64,000 nt of DNA from Agromyces ramosus (GCF_004216665.1 NZ_SGWY01000002.1:38685-102684); one strand, 5' to 3'; positions 26,801-33,704 are shown, counted from the first letter of the stretch. Notes: a model not told the origin generated them from the letters alone. A program made the numbers and translations.

Positions 26801-27934
26801 TCAGGGCATCGAAGCGGTGGATGGCTGCGCCCGTGGCAACGCTTTGGCAACAACCGCGGCCGATCGAGCCTGATCCAGCGCGGTCGACACGGCCTCGAGA
26901 TCGTGGTCGAATAGCTCGGCATACACATCGAGCGTCATCGCCGCTGAGGCGTGTCCGAGCATCCGCTGCACCGCCTTGACGTTCGCGCCGGCGCTGATCG
27001 CCAAGCTCGCGGCCGTATGGCGAAGGTCATGAGGCGTGAGCCGCGGGAAGTCCGGATCGGCCGCCTGTGCGCGTCCTACTGCCGCGGTGAACCACCCGCG
27101 CTGCGAGTGCGGCAGCACCATGTGGGTCGCGCCGTCGCCGAACAGGATGCTGTCGCGCCCCCTGCCCTCGCACATCCGAGCGAGGGGTTCGGACAGGAAC
27201 GCCGGATACGGCACGGAGCGCGTCGCGTGCGTCTTGGGCGTGCCGACGTGGATGACCCCGTTCACCTTGACCGCGTTCTCCTCGACCTTTACGCGCCGTC
27301 GCAGGGCATCGAGGTGCTTGACTCGCAGTCCGGTGGCCTCACCCCAACGCAGTCCCGTGTAGGCCAGGAACTGCACCAGGGTGGGATGCGCGGACGCGTC
27401 GGCGAGGAGCTGCACCTGCGTGTGGGTGAGGTATATCTTGGGCTTTCCCGTCTTGCGGGGGAGCGTGAGCCCACGGGCCGGATTCGCCGGGATCCGCCGA
27501 TCCTTCACCGCACCATCCAGTGTTCCGGCGAGGATGCCGTGGGCCCGGAGCACGCTCGTCGGGCTCATCGACCGGCTCAGGTCTGAGACCCACGCCTGGA
27601 TCTCCGTGTGGCGGAGGCTGCCGACGGGCCGTTCGGACCACACGGGCGCGACGTGCAGCCGCCAGGACGACTCGAGCGGCGCGAACGCCGACGGTTTGAG
27701 CACGTGCTGCTGCGACGCCAGCCACTCGGCGCCCAGCGCGCCGACGGTGACTCGTGCGGCCGTCGCATCGATGAACTCACCGCGCGCCTTGGAGACCTCG
27801 ACCTCTGCGAGGTAGAGCTCCGCATCTCGCTTGGTCTTGAAGCCCCGCTTCTGTCCCTGCGTTCTGTCCGGCTTGCGGAACAGGACTCGATAGCGGCGGC
27901 CGCCGGCCGCGGTGTAGGCGTGGATGCTACCCAC
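26801..27934 (-). CDS. tyrosine-type site-specific integrase
   Basis: A 377-residue phage/ICE-type integrase. An N-terminal AP2-like arm-binding region includes YRVLFRKPDRTQGQKRGFKTKRDAE, followed by a SAM-like core-binding domain (about 62-150) and a C-terminal catalytic domain. Catalytic residues are R196 (TGLRWGEA), K234 (GTPKTHATR), H302 and R305 (PHDLRHT), H328 (LGHAS) and the nucleophile Y338 (LDVYAELF); all are present. The gene ends 37 bases from attachment copy 1, reading toward the tRNA, the usual arrangement. The start is a GTG, and an in-frame stop lies shortly upstream. A decayed relative lies at 30066-30195. Confidence 0.95.
   Translation of the reverse strand: MGSIHAYTAAGGRRYRVLFRKPDRTQGQKRGFKTKRDAELYLAEVEVSKARGEFIDATAARVTVGALGAEWLASQQHVLKPSAFAPLESSWRLHVAPVWSERPVGSLRHTEIQAWVSDLSRSMSPTSVLRAHGILAGTLDGAVKDRRIPANPARGLTLPRKTGKPKIYLTHTQVQLLADASAHPTLVQFLAYTGLRWGEATGLRVKHLDALRRRVKVEENAVKVNGVIHVGTPKTHATRSVPYPAFLSEPLARMCEGRGRDSILFGDGATHMVLPHSQRGWFTAAVGRAQAADPDFPRLTPHDLRHTAASLAISAGANVKAVQRMLGHASAAMTLDVYAELFDHDLEAVSTALDQARSAAVVAKALPRAQPSTASMP
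26834..26851. promoter_or_regulatory. candidate integrase arm-type site (left end)
   Basis: Two TGGCAAC copies (26834-26840 and 26845-26851) spaced exactly 11 bp lie 70 bp from attachment copy 1 and inside the int 3' end. The same pair with the same spacing occurs at 29881-29898 near copy 2. Confidence 0.45.
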
Positions 27935-28083
27935 GGCAGCGGCCGATCTCGCTCATCACCGACGGCAACCCTGAGATCATGCGCACAGACTTCAGGCTAT
28001 CCATCTCGCTGTTCGGCCCACCGCCGTCGAGCTCGCCACACCCGCATTTCTCGCGCTCGCGCGCGTACTGATTCTCTTGCTGT

Positions 28084-28111
28084 TTGTTCTGTTCCTTCCT
28101 GTTTCTATAAG
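28084..28111 (+). promoter_or_regulatory. possible sigma-70-like promoter
   Basis: TTGTTC (28084-28089) and TATAAG (28106-28111) are separated by 16 bases, in the most AT-rich stretch of the element. It points toward the cargo genes, with a leader of more than 450 bases that would include the nested hairpin. Confidence 0.35.
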
Positions 28112-28152
28112 GGGTACGGTGAACGACCCCCTGGGAGGAGAGCGGCGACGAG

Positions 28153-28161
28153 TTGTCCACA
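28153..28161 (+). promoter_or_regulatory. DnaA-box-like word TTGTCCACA
   Basis: TTGTCCACA matches the form of DnaA box common in high-GC Actinobacteria. Only a single copy is present, so an origin is not demonstrated. Confidence 0.35.
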
Positions 28162-28308
28162 GGTTGCGACGGCGAAGCGCCCGCATCGATCGAATCGCGA
28201 GAGAGCGGCCCGAAATCGAGCCGTCGCGAATGCAGTGGTCGCCGTCGGCGACAGGCACTTGGCTGTTCACCGGCCGCGAATAGGTGGACGAACAGATGGC
28301 CCACGTCT

Positions 28309-28420
28309 TTCCCTGTCCCGCCGCCTCTGCCGGGCTTCGCCCGCTTCCCAACCTCCCCCACTCATCCTTCGTCTTCCTGGGGGAGGTTGGGAAGTGAAGC
28401 AGAGGCGGCGGGACAGGGAA
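28309..28420. repeat. large nested inverted repeat (39 bp of stem) with a side hairpin
   Basis: The outer arms 28309-28330 and 28399-28420 pair perfectly over 22 bp. The inner arms 28344-28360 and 28378-28394 pair perfectly over 17 bp. The loop is 17 bases. Between outer and inner arms the left side carries CGGGCTTCGCCCG (28331-28343), itself a 5-bp hairpin, against only TGAA on the right. It may be a bidirectional terminator between int and cargo, a replication or transfer structure, or the footprint of a palindromic insertion. Confidence 0.9.
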
Positions 28421-28574
28421 GGGGGTGGATCAGGCGGCCGGGGAGCGGAGGTAGGCGAACGTAGAGAATGGTTCAGGCGGCGCGACGATGGCGTAGTGGC
28501 TCAGATTTGAGCGAGGATCGACGATGTTGATTGCGGATTGGGCGGTGTCCGGGTCTGAAGCAAGGGAGAATAGT

Positions 28575-29243
28575 GTGCCGACGAGTGTGATCGTCCCTGA
28601 TTCACCGCGTGTGAGCGGTGAGCTCCAGGTATTCCGTTGGACGCTGCGTCGCAATTTCGAAGGAATGAGCTTCGTTTGGACGCCGGGACGCGACGCGAAT
28701 CCCGGGTTCGACGGCTTCGTGCGCGTCGAGCACTTCGAGGATCAACCCAAGCTCGGCCCGGCCGTGCCCTACGACCGTCCAGCTGAATTGTCGTACACGA
28801 CTTCCATCGAACAGTTCAAGCGCAATAGGGCTTCGGGCATCGTTCGGCTCGGCTCGCCGAAGAGCGAAGCATTTCATGATCAGTCGTGGTTCCGGCGACC
28901 ACCGCTGGACCCGGACCGTCTGGACGAAATACTCGACAGGTTGCGAGCCGAACCGCCGCCTGGCACGTTCTTCGACGAGTACTGGACGCGGGCTCAATTC
29001 GAGGAGCGGCATTGGTATTCGGTGCACGGCTTGGCGCAAGGCGGCGGCGGCCTCCGCGAGGTGATCGTGCTTTGCAGCTGTCCGGACGACCCGCCCACCG
29101 TGTCTGCTCGTGCGGCGCTCTCCCAGGTCGAGCTCGAGCTTGGATACGACTTCGCAGCTGTCGAGGTGTACCGGACGAACGATGTGGGTCCGGCTGTCAG
29201 TGGGATCGGTGCCCTTCGCATCGAGCGCAGGATCAGTGGCTGA
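28575..29243 (+). CDS. hypothetical protein, element A cargo gene 1
   Basis: A 222-residue soluble protein that I do not recognise. It has no signal peptide, membrane helix or nucleotide-binding motif. The N-terminal half is Pro/Arg/Phe rich with FRWTLRRNFEGMSFVWTPGRD. The middle contains LDPDRLDEILDRLRAEPPPGTFFDEYW, and the end a CSCPDDPP motif and a beta-rich tail. I chose GTG 28575 because AAGGGAG lies six bases upstream; the frame is open back to ATG 28524. Codon third positions are noticeably less G/C biased than in the chromosome, which fits acquisition. Cargo gene 2 begins 54 bases later on the same strand. Confidence 0.65.
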   Translation: MPTSVIVPDSPRVSGELQVFRWTLRRNFEGMSFVWTPGRDANPGFDGFVRVEHFEDQPKLGPAVPYDRPAELSYTTSIEQFKRNRASGIVRLGSPKSEAFHDQSWFRRPPLDPDRLDEILDRLRAEPPPGTFFDEYWTRAQFEERHWYSVHGLAQGGGGLREVIVLCSCPDDPPTVSARAALSQVELELGYDFAAVEVYRTNDVGPAVSGIGALRIERRISG

Positions 29244-29297
29244 ACCTCCTGTCAGGACAGTGACGAACTTTGCCGGTGCGTGGAAGATGGGGCGGTG

Positions 29298-29852
29298 ATG
29301 ACTCCCGAACCACGGTGGTTTCTGGGCGCGACAGAGAACACGCCAGCCGATCGACGATTCCTGGAAAGGTTGCGAACGCTCGCGCCATCTTGGGGTGCCT
29401 ATGGGATCACGGCAGAACAATCCGCGGCGATCCCACTCGCGCTTCCCTTCGTTGGTGTCGAGTTGGCACATCTCACCACGGAGTATCGGTGGCTCTGGAT
29501 CAAGTTCCTCGACGTCGAAGAAGGCTTGGGTTTCGAATGCAGCTGGGGTGACATCACCTACCTCGACGACACGGGCGGTACCGACGGGGACATTCCGTTG
29601 ACCAGCCCCGACAAGACGACAACGCCCGAGGCCTTCGCGGAGCGAGCCTCCGATTGGGTCGCCGCGCAGGCGAGCCGAGCCGTGCTCCGCGAGGAATGGC
29701 ATGGCCTTGGCCGATCGACACGTTGGACATTCCTGGACCACGGCGCAGTGCTCGACAACACGCGCACATGGCCGTGGCGGCAGCGTAGAACGCCCGACCG
29801 AGTCAGCACCGAGCTTGCGGTCAGCTGGATCCAACAGCACCAAGCCGGCTGA
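29298..29852 (+). CDS. hypothetical protein, element A cargo gene 2
   Basis: A 184-residue acidic, tryptophan-rich soluble protein of no family I can name. Aromatic and acidic residues cluster in WLWIKFLDVEEGLGFECSW and GDITYLDDTGGTDG. It contains EEWHGLGRSTRWTFLDHG and ends near the TGGCAAC pair at 29881. The start is uncertain: ATG 29298 has GGGGCGG very close, and GTG 29280 is an alternative six codons upstream. No signal peptide or membrane segment. With cargo gene 1 it could form a two-gene module such as a toxin/immunity or defence pair, but nothing in the sequence proves that. Confidence 0.6.
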   Translation: MTPEPRWFLGATENTPADRRFLERLRTLAPSWGAYGITAEQSAAIPLALPFVGVELAHLTTEYRWLWIKFLDVEEGLGFECSWGDITYLDDTGGTDGDIPLTSPDKTTTPEAFAERASDWVAAQASRAVLREEWHGLGRSTRWTFLDHGAVLDNTRTWPWRQRRTPDRVSTELAVSWIQQHQAG

Positions 29853-29880
29853 CCTTCATCGCCGGCCCGATCGCTCTCGG

Positions 29881-29898
29881 TGGCAACAGAATGGCAAC
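29881..29898. promoter_or_regulatory. candidate integrase arm-type site (right end of element A)
   Basis: TGGCAAC at 29881-29887 and 29892-29898, spaced 11 bp and in the same orientation as the pair at 26834-26851. It lies about 105 bp left of attachment copy 2. It could also be residue of an old integrase 3' end, because surrounding bases resemble that gene's end. Confidence 0.45.
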
Positions 29899-30003
29899 AA
29901 CCGCTCGCGAACCAGGCGGTTCGGACCGATCTTCAAGCCCCTACTATGACCCGGATTTCCGCGGTTCTCGAGCGCCGGCCGCACGTCGCCGCGGCTCTGT
30001 TTC

Positions 30004-30030
30004 GGGTTCGAATCCCAGCGGGAGCACCGT
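30004..30030 (+). repeat. attachment site copy 2
   Basis: A 27-bp perfect copy of 26738-26764. It is not a tRNA: the upstream bases cannot form the rest of the cloverleaf. Confidence 0.9.
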
Positions 30031-30065
30031 GCTCAGCGTGGGCAGATCCCCGGAATACCGATCGT

Positions 30066-30195
30066 GGCGCGAACGCCGATGGCCTCAGAAGCTGCTCGTG
30101 GGCTGCGATTCCGCCGTCGCCGAGGGCATCCACACGCGCCCGAGAGGATGATGCGTCGACGAACTCACCGCGAGCCTTGGAGGGTTCAACCTCAG
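30066..30195 (-). pseudogene. integrase fragment (decayed relative of the 26801-27934 gene)
   Basis: Read leftward, this stretch encodes EVEPSKARGEFVDASSSR and, after a divergent segment, LLRPSAFAP. These align with residues about 45-87 of the intact integrase (VEVSKARGEFIDATAAR and VLKPSAFAP). The rest of the protein is missing: only about 35 bp separate the fragment from attachment copy 2, so the core-binding and catalytic domains are deleted. Nearby nucleotides match the intact gene (GCGCGAACGCCGA, GAACTCACCGCG). Confidence 0.8.
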
Positions 30196-30251
30196 TAGTC
30201 TGAGTACGGTCCGGTGAAGCCGCGCTGCGCGCATCAAGGGAGCGCAATGAG

Positions 30252-30812
30252 ATGAGACCACTTCGATACTCGATCAACGTCACGCTCGACGGCTGCTGCC
30301 ATCACGAGGCAGGGCTCCCCCCCGACGAGGAGTCGATGCGCTACTGGACCGCGGAGATGGAACGAGCCGATGCCCTGCTGTTCGGCCGGGTGACCTACCA
30401 GATGATGGAGTCGGCGTGGCGGAAGCCGGCCACGGGGACGTGGCCTGGCTGGGTGGATGAGTGGCAGATGCCATTCGCCGATGCCATCGACCGGGCGAAG
30501 AAGCACGTCGTGTCGAGCACGCTGAGCGGGGTCGATTGGAATGCCGAGCTGGTGCGAGGCGACTTGGGGCAAGCGGTTCAGCGGCTCAAGCAGGAGCCAG
30601 GCGAGGGCCTGTTCGTCGGTGGTGTGACGCTCCCCCTCGCGTTGGCAGATCTGGGACTGATCGACGAGTACGTGTTCGTTGTGCAGCCGGTCCTTGCCGG
30701 ACACGGGCCGACGTTGCTCGCCGGTCTGCGCGAGCGCATCCAGCTCGAGCTCGTGGATCGCCATGAGTTCCGGTCGGGGGCGGTCGCCATGCGATACCGG
30801 CCACGCGAGTAA
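30252..30812 (+). CDS. RibD C-terminal/dihydrofolate reductase-like protein, element B cargo
   Basis: A 186-residue protein of the RibD_C/DHFR-like fold. It begins LRYSINVTLDGCCHHEAG, the typical start of these small reductases. ADALLFGRVTYQMMESAW matches the conserved nucleotide-binding turn, and GEGLFVGGVTLPLALADLGLIDEY the second glycine-rich segment. Members are often called dihydrofolate reductase family proteins, but the physiological substrate is usually unknown. AAGGGAG lies nine bases before ATG 30252. Attachment copies flank it on both sides, so it travelled with element B. Confidence 0.88.
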   Translation: MRPLRYSINVTLDGCCHHEAGLPPDEESMRYWTAEMERADALLFGRVTYQMMESAWRKPATGTWPGWVDEWQMPFADAIDRAKKHVVSSTLSGVDWNAELVRGDLGQAVQRLKQEPGEGLFVGGVTLPLALADLGLIDEYVFVVQPVLAGHGPTLLAGLRERIQLELVDRHEFRSGAVAMRYRPRE

Positions 30813-30916
30813 CGACGTGAGGTGATTCTTCCTGAACATTGACCGCTGCCGGCGGGCAGATGCTGCTGGCCGCTTGCACTCAATCCACAGGTCTTCACGA
30901 CTCCTCGCTCGCATGA

Positions 30917-30939
30917 GGTTCGAATCCCAGCGGGAGCAC
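30917..30939 (+). repeat. attachment site copy 3 (right boundary)
   Basis: A 23-bp perfect match to 26739-26761. The flanking bases differ on both sides. It probably marks the junction with the original chromosome. Confidence 0.85.
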
Positions 30940-30964
30940 TGGAGTCGTTCCCGTTCACAGCGAA

Positions 30965-30994
30965 GCGGCCGGCCCGACGAATCGGACCGGCCGC
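30965..30994 (-). terminator. terminator hairpin downstream of the LAETG protein gene
   Basis: Arms 30965-30977 and 30982-30994 (GCGGCCGGCCCGA / TCGGACCGGCCGC) pair over 13 positions. One position is a mismatch on the plus strand but a G-U wobble in the leftward transcript. The loop is four bases. It lies 15 bases after the LAETG gene stop. Confidence 0.7.
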
Positions 30995-31008
30995 CTGCCC
31001 CGGTGTCG

Positions 31009-31620
31009 CTACTTGCCCGTTGAGCGACGCCGGGCGAAGAACCGTTCACCGACGACGAGCGATCCGAGGGCGGCTGCGCCGACCCCCGCGATCAGCAGCC
31101 AGGAGGTGTCGAACCCGGTCTCCGCAAGTCCGGCACCCGCCGGCGGGGTCGACGAGGTGGCGGTGGCCGGCGTGGTGGCAGGAGGCGTCGACGCCGGCGG
31201 AGTGGTCGCGGGAGGCGTCGTCGGCGGGGTGGTCGGCTCGGGCTCGTAGGAGTACGAGTAGTGGCTGATGCCCTTGCCGCTCGAGTGCGCGATGATGACG
31301 GTCCGCGTGGGCGGATCCACCGTCACGTACTCGGGGCCGTTGCCCTGCTGCACCGACCCGGCCTTGACGCAGTACTCGGTGATGACGAAGCCTTCCGGTG
31401 CCGAGATCTCCAGCGTCGGACCCGCCCCGTCGGTGTCGATCTTCGTGGAGTCGAGGCCGTCGCAGACCTTCTCGACCTCGGGCACGTCGGTGGCGACGGC
31501 CGATGCGGGCGTCGTCGACGCCCCATCGCCCTCACCTGCGGTGGCGGCGAACGCGGGGGTCGCGCAGAACAGGGCGGCGCCGACGAACAGCGCGACACCG
31601 AGGGACGTTCGAGTGGACAT
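31009..31620 (-). CDS. sortase-anchored surface protein (LAETG motif)
   Basis: A 203-residue secreted protein. An N-terminal signal peptide ends near TPAFAATA (about 26). A globular region with two cysteines (EKVCDGL and ITEYCVKAG) follows, including a segment resembling an extracellular beta domain (YVTVDPPTRTVIIAHSSGKGISHYSYSY). A Thr/Pro repeat spacer (TTPPATTPPAST type) leads to LAETG at 165-169, a hydrophobic helix and the basic end RRRSTGK. LAxTG is the motif of class E-type sortases in Actinobacteria. AGGAG lies upstream of the ATG at 31620. No sortase gene is in the window. Confidence 0.9.
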   Translation of the reverse strand: MSTRTSLGVALFVGAALFCATPAFAATAGEGDGASTTPASAVATDVPEVEKVCDGLDSTKIDTDGAGPTLEISAPEGFVITEYCVKAGSVQQGNGPEYVTVDPPTRTVIIAHSSGKGISHYSYSYEPEPTTPPTTPPATTPPASTPPATTPATATSSTPPAGAGLAETGFDTSWLLIAGVGAAALGSLVVGERFFARRRSTGK

Positions 31621-31644
31621 GTATGCAGGCTCCTCGGTCGAGTG

Positions 31645-31658
31645 GGCGTCACGACGCC
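31645..31658. promoter_or_regulatory. short inverted repeat upstream of the LAETG gene
   Basis: GGCGTC-AC-GACGCC, perfect 6-bp arms, lies 25 bases before the start codon. It could be an operator; no regulator adjoins it. The rest of 31621-31833 shows no gene. Confidence 0.3.
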
Positions 31659-31833
31659 ACAGACATTCGCTGGGGGTGCGGAGTGTCGTGCTTGGGGTGG
31701 GGATTGCGCGCCGGCGATGTCAGGTCGCCGGAACGCAAGTCTCCTCAGAGTACGGGTCGGCGCGGGCGCGGCTCAGCCCCAGAACGAGGGCCAGCGCCGC
31801 GGGTGGCCCTCGGACCTCGGCCCGCTGCCACCC

Positions 31834-32130
31834 TCACGTCATCGTCGGCTCGGCCGCCTGTGCCAGCGGATGATCCAAGCCGGATCCGGGCACGACCGTC
31901 GCGAGGAAGGGGGAGAAGCTGCGAACCTCCCCTCGACGAACCGTGAGCCCATAGGAGGAGAGCAGGTCTCGAACGACGCGGGAATCCAGCGCAGTCGTGA
32001 GCGCCCACACGATCGCCTGCTCGATCTCCTGCGGGGTGTCTGGCTCGTCGGGCAGGTGGCTGATGAGGGCTGACTCGTCTTCGACCTCGATGCCGAGACG
32101 GGCCTGCACGTCGTGGGTGAGGCCGTTCAT
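31834..32130 (-). CDS. hypothetical protein
   Basis: About 98 residues from the ATG at 32130 (MNGLTHDVQARLGIEVEDES). Upstream in-frame ATGs at 32148 and 32166 are possible, and none has a strong ribosome site. The protein is acidic, soluble and helical, with EIEQAIVWALTTALDSRVVRDLLSSYG in the middle. I do not recognise the family. It stands alone between the surface protein and a long gene-free stretch, and coding status rests mainly on the open frame and composition. Confidence 0.5.
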   Translation of the reverse strand: MNGLTHDVQARLGIEVEDESALISHLPDEPDTPQEIEQAIVWALTTALDSRVVRDLLSSYGLTVRRGEVRSFSPFLATVVPGSGLDHPLAQAAEPTMT

Positions 32131-32700
32131 GGCACGAATCTCGCACATCGTCCATGGCCGGTCCATGGGCTTGTGATCGCGGGGCCGGCGAAGTAGAACC
32201 CGCTCACGGGCGGATGCTGGAGCACGCGTCTCCCGGGCGCGGCGTCGCGGAGGCGGCCTGGTGCTAGGAGAGCCGGACCCCGGCGACGGGCTTGCGGGCG
32301 TCGAGCCGGGGTCCGGTGGCCGTCACACGGTGGGGACGCCCGGAGCCATTGTCACCCGATTCGCGTCGGGGGCGGACGCCCCGTTCGGGGGCTCGACAGG
32401 GCGGAACCTGCGGAGGATCGCGTTTCGACGCGGGGATCGAGGGCCGCGACGGCTGCTGACGGCCCGACCCGATTGTCACCCGAGGCGTCGATCCGCGGGA
32501 CTCCACCTGCGGGAGAAATTCGAGGGTTCGTTTCGCAGCGTCGTGCCCTATGCTGTGCTCGCAGCCGGATCGTGAGGGTCCGAGGTGTCGACGAAGACGA
32601 CGGCATTCTCGTCGACCCCACGATGCCGGCGCATACCCTGGCAGCACGGCGACGACGCATCGCTCCGCGCCCCGGGACGAGCGGGCGGGCGGGAGATTCC
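32131..32700. other. gene-free stretch upstream of ppx 3' end
   Basis: No convincing gene on either strand. It contains a hairpin (arms 32273-32284 and 32305-32316, 12 bp, 20-base loop) and a 12-bp direct repeat ATTGTCACCCGA at 32348-32359 and 32472-32483. The rest is unremarkable GC-rich sequence. Confidence 0.6.
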
Positions 32701-33627
32701 TCAGGACATCCGGTCGAGCCGGCGCAGGATGAGGCCCTCGCGGAGGGCCCACGGCGACACGTCGAGTTCGTTCACGTCGAACGCCCGCATCGCCTCCGAG
32801 AGCACGACGGCCCCGGCGACGATCTGGAAGGTGCGGTCGGCGGTGATCCCGGGCAGTGCGGGGCGAGCGTCCGCGGGGATGCGGGCGAGCCGCGGGATCC
32901 AGTCGTCCAGGCCCTTGCGGCGCAGCATGCTGCGCTCCTCCGAGCCGACGCCCTCCTCCGTCCAGCCGGCGAGCCGGGCGAGCGACCGGATGGTCTTCGA
33001 CGACCCCACGACGTGGTCGGGCGACGGAAGGTGGCCGAAGTCCCCCACGGCTGCGGCGAGCACCTCCGCCGCGTGCGTGCGGAGCGCGGCGACCTGGTCG
33101 GGGCTGGGCGGGTCGTCGGGGAGGAAGGCCACGGTCGACCGGCCGGCGCCGAGGGGGAGCGAGCGCGCGACATCCGGGACCTCGTCGCCGCCGTTCGCGA
33201 TCTCGAGGGAGCCGCCGCCGATGTCGAAGAGCAGGATGCGCTCGGCCGACCAGCCATACCAGCGGCGGACCGCGAGGAACGTGAGGCGCGCCTCGTCGTC
33301 GCCCGAGAGCACCTGGAGCTCGACACCCGTCTCGCGGGCGACGCGGGCGAGCACCTCCTCGCCGTTCGCCGCCTCGCGGATGGCGGACGTGGCGAATGGG
33401 AGCAGCTCGTCGATGCCGGCGTCCTTCGCCGCGTCGGCCGCATCGCCGACCGCCGCGAGGATGGCGGCGACACCCTCGTCGTTGATCGCGCCGTCGGGCT
33501 CGAGGTAGCGCATGAGCCGCAGCACCGCCTTGTGCGAGGCCGTGGGGATCGGGCGGGCACCGGGGTGGGCGTCGACGACCAGCAGGTGCACCGTGTTGGA
33601 GCCGACATCGAGGACACCGAGGCGCAT
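32701..33627 (-). CDS. ppx: Ppx/GppA phosphatase family protein
   Basis: A 308-residue member of the ASKHA-fold exopolyphosphatase / guanosine pentaphosphate phosphatase family. It starts [18 protein letters not shown], the phosphate-1 loop. [14 protein letters not shown] and [12 protein letters not shown] (phosphate-2) follow, and the C-terminal region includes [13 protein letters not shown]. Actinobacterial single-domain members of this length act on polyphosphate or (p)ppGpp; which one cannot be read here. It is divergent from a TetR gene. ATG 33627 gives the family N terminus. Confidence 0.9.
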   Translation of the reverse strand: MRLGVLDVGSNTVHLLVVDAHPGARPIPTASHKAVLRLMRYLEPDGAINDEGVAAILAAVGDAADAAKDAGIDELLPFATSAIREAANGEEVLARVARETGVELQVLSGDDEARLTFLAVRRWYGWSAERILLFDIGGGSLEIANGGDEVPDVARSLPLGAGRSTVAFLPDDPPSPDQVAALRTHAAEVLAAAVGDFGHLPSPDHVVGSSKTIRSLARLAGWTEEGVGSEERSMLRRKGLDDWIPRLARIPADARPALPGITADRTFQIVAGAVVLSEAMRAFDVNELDVSPWALREGLILRRLDRMS

Positions 33628-33688
33628 GCTGCGAGCGTAGCCGCTGGCGCGTGCACGCGACGCGCCTTTCGTGCATACTGGTCCGGAC

Positions 33689-33704
33689 TGGGACGACCGT
33701 CCCA
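33689..33704. promoter_or_regulatory. probable TetR operator
   Basis: TGGGAC-GACC-GTCCCA, a perfect 6-bp inverted repeat with a 4-base spacer, lies about 33 bp before the TetR start. It is just downstream of a -10-like CATACT (33674-33679). It is placed to repress the TetR-MFS-aldolase-oxidase operon, and possibly ppx on the other strand. Confidence 0.55.

Larger units (their letters stand above)
27935..28574. other. intergenic region of element A, no confident gene
   Basis: The region between int and the first cargo gene. It is locally AT-richer around 28065-28115. It holds a possible promoter, one DnaA-box-like word and a large nested hairpin, listed separately. A leftward open frame (27927-28361, 144 codons) overlaps the int start by 8 bases and sits where an excisionase would be expected, but the sequence shows no HTH or family signature that I can name. 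No other gene is supported. Confidence 0.5.
26738..30030. mobile_element. integrative element A, inserted at tRNA-Leu(UAA) 3' end
   Basis: About 3.3 kb bounded by a 27-bp perfect direct repeat: 26738-26764, inside the tRNA, and 30004-30030. It carries an intact tyrosine integrase facing the tRNA, a large nested hairpin, a DnaA-box-like site and two unrecognised genes. TGGCAAC pairs near both ends could be integrase arm sites. The cargo has less G/C-biased codons than the flanks, and I saw none of the GGATGCC words common elsewhere in 28.0-29.9 kb. No replication, transfer or packaging gene is recognisable, so it is either a minimal or a satellite-like element. Confidence 0.8.
29853..30251. 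other. junction region between elements A and B
   Basis: No intact gene. From left to right it holds a TGGCAAC pair (29881-29898), attachment copy 2 (30004-30030), the integrase remnant (30066-30195) and the ribosome-binding region AAGGGAG (30236-30242) of the RibD-like gene. Confidence 0.7.
30004..30939. mobile_element. remnant integrative element B, tandem to element A
   Basis: About 0.9 kb between attachment copy 2 (30004-30030) and copy 3 (30917-30939). It keeps a small fragment of an integrase homologous to that of element A, in the same orientation and position relative to the attachment site, plus one intact RibD/DHFR-like gene. It looks like an older element that lost most of its integrase and was then joined by element A at the same tRNA. 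Confidence 0.7.

Noticed and set aside
28153..28161. Replication origin of element A
   Set aside because: A single DnaA-box-like word and a hairpin are not enough. No replication initiator gene is recognisable.
28430..28654. Leftward 74-codon frame antisense to cargo gene 1, ending just before the nested hairpin
   Set aside because: The peptide looks moderately protein-like, but it starts at TTG without a ribosome site and overlaps a better-supported gene. A profile search would be needed to revive it.
30004..30030. A second or third tRNA gene at 30004 or 30917
   Set aside because: Only the T arm and 3' acceptor half are present. The 5' acceptor strand, D arm and anticodon arm are missing, so these are attachment-site copies.
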